Shown in pieces: positions 60,701 through 64,000 of a stretch of 64,000 nucleotides of DNA. Positions within the stretch are counted from its first letter, which is position 1, and each line of letters begins with the position of its first letter. The position numbers and the translations under genes are program-made. The stretch spans positions 5,580 through 69,579 of the forward strand of contig CALRPI020000025.1 of the NCBI GenBank assembly GCA_943370025.1, read 5' to 3'. The notes under the pieces were generated by a model. It worked only from the letters and a program-made list of their open reading frames with translations, did no database searches and was not told the DNA's origin. The stretch is from JAAUUE01 sp943370025. GTDB taxonomy: Bacteria > Cyanobacteriota > Cyanobacteriia > Cyanobacteriales > JAAUUE01.

Positions 60701-61966
60701 TTAGGTTTGTTGGTTGCGACGACGCTGGAGAAATTCTGGAATATCCAATTTTTCTCCTTTTGCATCAAGTGCTGAGGGAGGTGGAGTTACGGGATTCCGC
60801 CTTGGGGTAGTAGGGCGACTGAGCACTTCTCGGCTGGGAGGAGTGGGGATGTTTTGCTCCCCAGTAAATCCGGTGGCGATGACCGTAATTCTAACTTCTC
60901 CTTGGAGGCGATCGTCAATCACTGCCCCAAAAATAATATTGGCATTAGGATCCACCACATCATAGATAACTTCCGCCGCCGCATTCACCTCATGGAGAGT
61001 CAAATCTGCCCCTCCAGTTATATTAAATACCACCCCCCTAGCTCCGTCAATGGAAGATTCCAGTAACGGCGAAGAGATCGCCGCGATCGCTGCCTCCCTT
61101 GCCCGCGATTTGCCAGAGCCAATGCCAATCCCCATTAATGCCGAACCCGCATCGGACATAATTGCCCGAACATCGGCAAAATCCACATTTACTAAGCCGG
61201 GGATGGTAATAATATCAGAGATGCCCTGCACCCCTTGACGTAACACATCATCAGCTTGGCGAAATGCCTCTTGGACTGGGGTTTGCTCCGAAATTACCGA
61301 GAGTAATTTGTTATTGGGAATTACAATCAGGGTATCTACCCGACTTTGCAGAGCTGCCACCCCTTCATCGGCTTGGGAAGTCCGCCGCCGTCCTTCAAAG
61401 GTAAAGGGACGAGTCACCACACCTACGGTTAAAGCACCCATTTCCTTTGCAACTTCAGCGACGATCGGGGCGGCTCCGGTTCCAGTCCCACCACCCATCC
61501 CAGCGGTAATAAATACCAAATCTGCACCCTCTACAGCATGGGCAATTTCATCTCTAGATTCTTCGGCGGATTTTTGCCCGATCGCTGGATTTCCCCCAGC
61601 CCCCAAGCCTCTAGTCAACTTCTGTCCTACTTGCAAACGTTTGGGCGCAGCAGCTTGGGTCAGAGCCTGGGCATCGGTATTTATTGACCAGAACTCCACT
61701 CCCGTTACATCACTGGCGATCATGCGATTAACCGCATTTCCACCGCCACCACCAATTCCGATTACTTTAATTTTGGCAACACTACCTGGCACGATGTTAT
61801 CACTCCTAAGTTCTTCCCTGAAGACTAAACGCGAATCCCGACTGGGGTTAAACGTTACTCCCGTATTATTAAAAGGGTTATTACTAGTGTGGGCTACTGA
61901 GCGGTCAGCAGCCTCTGAATCACTAGAATTTTGGTAATTTGAATCTATGTCGCTATTGGAGTTCAT
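60701..61966 (-). CDS. ftsZ: Cell division GTPase FtsZ
   Basis: A 421-residue protein. The tubulin signature GGGTGTGAAP, GIGGGGGNAVNRM at the nucleotide pocket, and the T7-loop NVDFADVRAIM are intact. The first 60 residues are a polar extension, as in other cyanobacteria. The C-terminal peptide DIPEFLQRRR is the site for membrane tethers and Z-ring partners. It forms the division ring. Lies 218 bp after ftsQ on the same strand. Confidence 0.97.
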   Translation of the reverse strand: MNSNSDIDSNYQNSSDSEAADRSVAHTSNNPFNNTGVTFNPSRDSRLVFREELRSDNIVPGSVAKIKVIGIGGGGGNAVNRMIASDVTGVEFWSINTDAQALTQAAAPKRLQVGQKLTRGLGAGGNPAIGQKSAEESRDEIAHAVEGADLVFITAGMGGGTGTGAAPIVAEVAKEMGALTVGVVTRPFTFEGRRRTSQADEGVAALQSRVDTLIVIPNNKLLSVISEQTPVQEAFRQADDVLRQGVQGISDIITIPGLVNVDFADVRAIMSDAGSALMGIGIGSGKSRAREAAIAAISSPLLESSIDGARGVVFNITGGADLTLHEVNAAAEVIYDVVDPNANIIFGAVIDDRLQGEVRITVIATGFTGEQNIPTPPSREVLSRPTTPRRNPVTPPPSALDAKGEKLDIPEFLQRRRNQQT

Positions 61967-62184
61967 TGTAATTGTTCAGGGTGAAAATGAACAAATTGTT
62001 CTGGTTTTGATGGTGACTTGCATCAGATATATGTGTCAAATATAGATTAAGTCATCACTAACTACAAACTTTTGTTTTAACTTTTGTTATATTTTTGTCA
62101 ATTTTGGCTGCTTGCCTAATCATGACGATGGGTTAACTTAGGAGTAAGTTGATCTAGTGTAGCTTGAAAGATAGCCTTGAGCGG

Positions 62185-63003
62185 TTATTTGACATCCCGA
62201 ATTTGGGGACGATCGATATCCCGCAGATCGATATAGCCAATTTGAATACCCTTGAGTTGTTGGGGAACCCTTTGCATAGTCTCCAAGATACGAATTTGCT
62301 GGGCAAAATTATTGCTATACCTGCCCAAGTGGGCTTTGCCGAGGTTAGTAGTCAAAATAATATTACTAGGATTGCGGCAGTCGATCTCAGTGATTTGGGC
62401 TGAGGACTTGCTGAGAATTTGATACATTTCCTGCCAATGGGGATAGACTTCAGAGTTTAGTCCAATTACCTGAAGACGGGGCAGGGGTAATCCTAGGGCG
62501 GCATAGCTATCTCTGGGCATCCACACCCCCATTTCATCAATTAGCCCTTCAGTGGTGGCTAGGTATGGTCTAGATTGATCAGGGCTGGAGGGAGCGGCGG
62601 GATTGGGAATAGAAATTGCTACAGGGCGGCGTTCTTTGACTTCTACGGTCAGACTGGGGGGCAGGAGGTTGCGGGTGACGATCGCTGAGGCAATCGGTCC
62701 TTTAGCTTCTAGTTGGGTAGCAATGGTCTGGGGTTGTAATTTTAATAAGGATTGGGGATATTTCAAGGGCAGCAAGGAACGAATCGCTGCTGCCGAAAAA
62801 AACTGATTCCCGCGAATAATTACCTGCTCTGGTCGATAGATGACCCAATTAGGCTGAGTCAATAGCCACAGTAATCCTGCTGCGAGGATAAATACCCAGA
62901 GCGATCGCCAAGTCAGATTAAAAGCTCGCCCCCAACGCTGGCGGCGGAGTTTTCTGGTTCTTTGGGTGACGGCAGTTTTAGAAATGGGGCTAATTCTCTG
63001 CAT
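62185..63003 (-). CDS. ftsQ: Cell division protein FtsQ
   Basis: A 272-residue protein with a basic cytoplasmic tail (KLRRQRWGRAF), one membrane helix (about 31-49), a POTRA domain (VIYRPEQVIIRGNQFFSAAA ... RNLLPPSLTVEVKERRPVAI) and a beta domain. It bridges early and late division proteins. Length is normal. Followed by ftsZ on the same strand. Confidence 0.88.
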   Translation of the reverse strand: MQRISPISKTAVTQRTRKLRRQRWGRAFNLTWRSLWVFILAAGLLWLLTQPNWVIYRPEQVIIRGNQFFSAAAIRSLLPLKYPQSLLKLQPQTIATQLEAKGPIASAIVTRNLLPPSLTVEVKERRPVAISIPNPAAPSSPDQSRPYLATTEGLIDEMGVWMPRDSYAALGLPLPRLQVIGLNSEVYPHWQEMYQILSKSSAQITEIDCRNPSNIILTTNLGKAHLGRYSNNFAQQIRILETMQRVPQQLKGIQIGYIDLRDIDRPQIRDVK

Positions 63004-63044
63004 AGAATTGGGAGATTTAACGGGGGAGATTTAACGGAAGAGAT

Positions 63045-63824
63045 TTAGGAGATCAAGATTAATTGCCCTTGGGAATTAAAAAACTTTTGCGAAAGACCAT
63101 AGGTGACCAACAGACTAGTCAGCAAATTTGCTAAGGCAACCATAAACATAATTAGTATCTGATAGGATGCGGCATTCAGAGGATCCACTCCACTTAATAT
63201 CTGTCCCGTAATCATGCCCGGCAGGGTGATTATGCCTACCATGATCATTTGATTTAGGGTGGGGATCAAGGCAGTGCGGACTGCCTGACGACGATAGGAA
63301 CTCACAGCCTGCTCTGGAGTTGCTCCCAAACTGAGGTGGGTTTCCACCTCCAGCCGTTGCTGCTTCAGGGTACTAACTAAGCGTTCCCCAGTTAAAGAGG
63401 CTCCATTCATGGCGTTGCCTAAAATAATCCCCGCTAGGGGGATCACGTACTGGGGGGCATACCAGTCAGCAGGTTGAATAATCAACAAGTTGACGTATAG
63501 GAGGATACCTAAGGTACTGACAAGGATTGCTCCCCAAAGAATGGGTAAAACCCCCTTGAGCTTTTGATCAATGCGTTTGTGGGCAGCAATGGCTGCGATC
63601 GTCACCATGCCTAATAATATCCCTACAACCGCCCATGGATTATTCAGGGCGAAAATAACATTTAGGAGGTAGCCAACCCCAGTCAACTGAGCAATTGTCC
63701 GGAGGGTCGCGATCATTAATTGCCTACCTAAGCCTAGATGTTGCCACTGGGCAAGGGCAATAGCGATCGCCATTAACCCCAAAGCCATCACCAAATCTAT
63801 AAAATCTAATTTAATTAGTTCCAA
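63045..63824 (-). CDS. FetB-type ABC permease (UPF0014)
   Basis: A 259-residue membrane protein with about seven helices. The family blocks TIAQLTGVGYLLNVIFA, PLAGIILGNAMNGASLTGER and MIMVGIITLPGMITGQILSG are clear. FetB works with an ATPase (FetA) to export iron in E. coli. No FetA gene lies in the visible part; it may be outside or at another locus. 41 bp upstream of ftsQ on the same strand, which is unusual company and may be chance. Confidence 0.88.
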   Translation of the reverse strand: MELIKLDFIDLVMALGLMAIAIALAQWQHLGLGRQLMIATLRTIAQLTGVGYLLNVIFALNNPWAVVGILLGMVTIAAIAAHKRIDQKLKGVLPILWGAILVSTLGILLYVNLLIIQPADWYAPQYVIPLAGIILGNAMNGASLTGERLVSTLKQQRLEVETHLSLGATPEQAVSSYRRQAVRTALIPTLNQMIMVGIITLPGMITGQILSGVDPLNAASYQILIMFMVALANLLTSLLVTYGLSQKFFNSQGQLILIS

Positions 63825-63863
63825 CTGTGATCCCCGATTAATAATTACACCATACAGCAGTTT

Positions 63864-64000
63864 TCAGATGAATAAGCCACAGTGATTGAACCAGCCCAGC
63901 GCATCATCACTAGAAATACAGTCGTTGATAATTGTAGTTAGAGCTAGATCGAGTGCTTCATTAGTTCGAGCTTTAGCCGAACGAAGTAACTGTTTAAGCT
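63864..64000 (-). CDS. IS630-type transposase, C-terminal end (partial)
   Basis: The minus strand from the right edge reads LKQLLRSAKARTNEALDLAL and ends DALGWFNHCGLFI with a TGA stop at 63864-63866. The LRSAKARTxEAL and GWFxHCG ending is the familiar C-terminus of IS630/Tc1-mariner-type transposases. The likely end of the element is CAGCAGTTTTCAG at 63855-63867, next to a TA (63853-63854), which fits the TA target use of IS630 elements. The rest lies beyond the window. Confidence 0.75.
   Translation of the reverse strand, partial: LKQLLRSAKARTNEALDLALTTIINDCISSDDALGWFNHCGLFI

Overview
The window looks like chromosomal DNA from a cyanobacterium. The octamer GCGATCGC (HIP1) and its core GCGATCG recur throughout, inside genes as well as between them. 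The gene content also fits: DUF6335, CbpM/CbpA, DUF4330, TM-helix-repeat channel, cobyrinate diamide synthase, and FtsQ/FtsZ next to each other. The abundance of short palindromic elements suggests a filamentous Pseudanabaena-like or Limnothrix-like lineage; that placement is an impression, not a measurement.

Layout. 1-4.5 kb (minus strand): an accessory-looking set of membrane and redox genes (two CPBP proteases, an alpha/beta hydrolase, a nitroreductase-like protein, a small membrane protein) with the 38-codon stump of a flavodoxin-fold oxidoreductase. 4.6-16.6 kb (minus): metabolic and stress enzymes (pyruvate-kinase-like protein, ZIP transporter, divergent ferrochelatase-like protein, two MDR dehydrogenases, Hsp31/PfpI protein, cupin, a release-factor-like protein, and a GH65 phosphorylase fused to beta-phosphoglucomutase). 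16.6-32.7 kb (minus): a dense run of small envelope and stress proteins (HdeD, BON, head-GIN lipoprotein, PspC, zinc-ribbon proteins, ion channel, CbpM/CbpA, YggT, two ferritin-like proteins, two CsbD proteins, GlsB, lmo0937-type peptide) plus a 1065-residue repeat-containing membrane protein. 33-38 kb: a methyltransferase gene with an in-frame stop, a PAS/GAF/GGDEF/EAL protein and an SRPBCC protein. 38.4-43.3 kb (plus): TM-helix channel, BolA, monothiol glutaredoxin and CobB/CbiA. 43.5-52.5 kb: GGDEF response regulator, DUF4330 protein, GH38 alpha-mannosidase, a large unknown protein and a parallel beta-helix protein. 53.3-64 kb: core genes (mnmA, metK, rimM, pyrF, ftsZ, ftsQ), a TauD-like dioxygenase, a FetB-like permease, and the tail of an IS630-type transposase at the right edge.

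The most distinctive feature is what lies between the genes: at least seven families of 80-105 bp palindromic elements, about 30 copies. One family keeps constant termini (TATAGCGATCCTAA...) while the central hairpin differs completely between sub-types and yet stays palindromic. Elements abut one another and nest inside one another. One 93-bp family shows exact 5-bp target duplications at two loci and has split a DUF433 antitoxin gene. With the element and one duplication removed, that gene reads as an intact 65-residue protein. No CRISPR array, rRNA, tRNA or prophage was seen.
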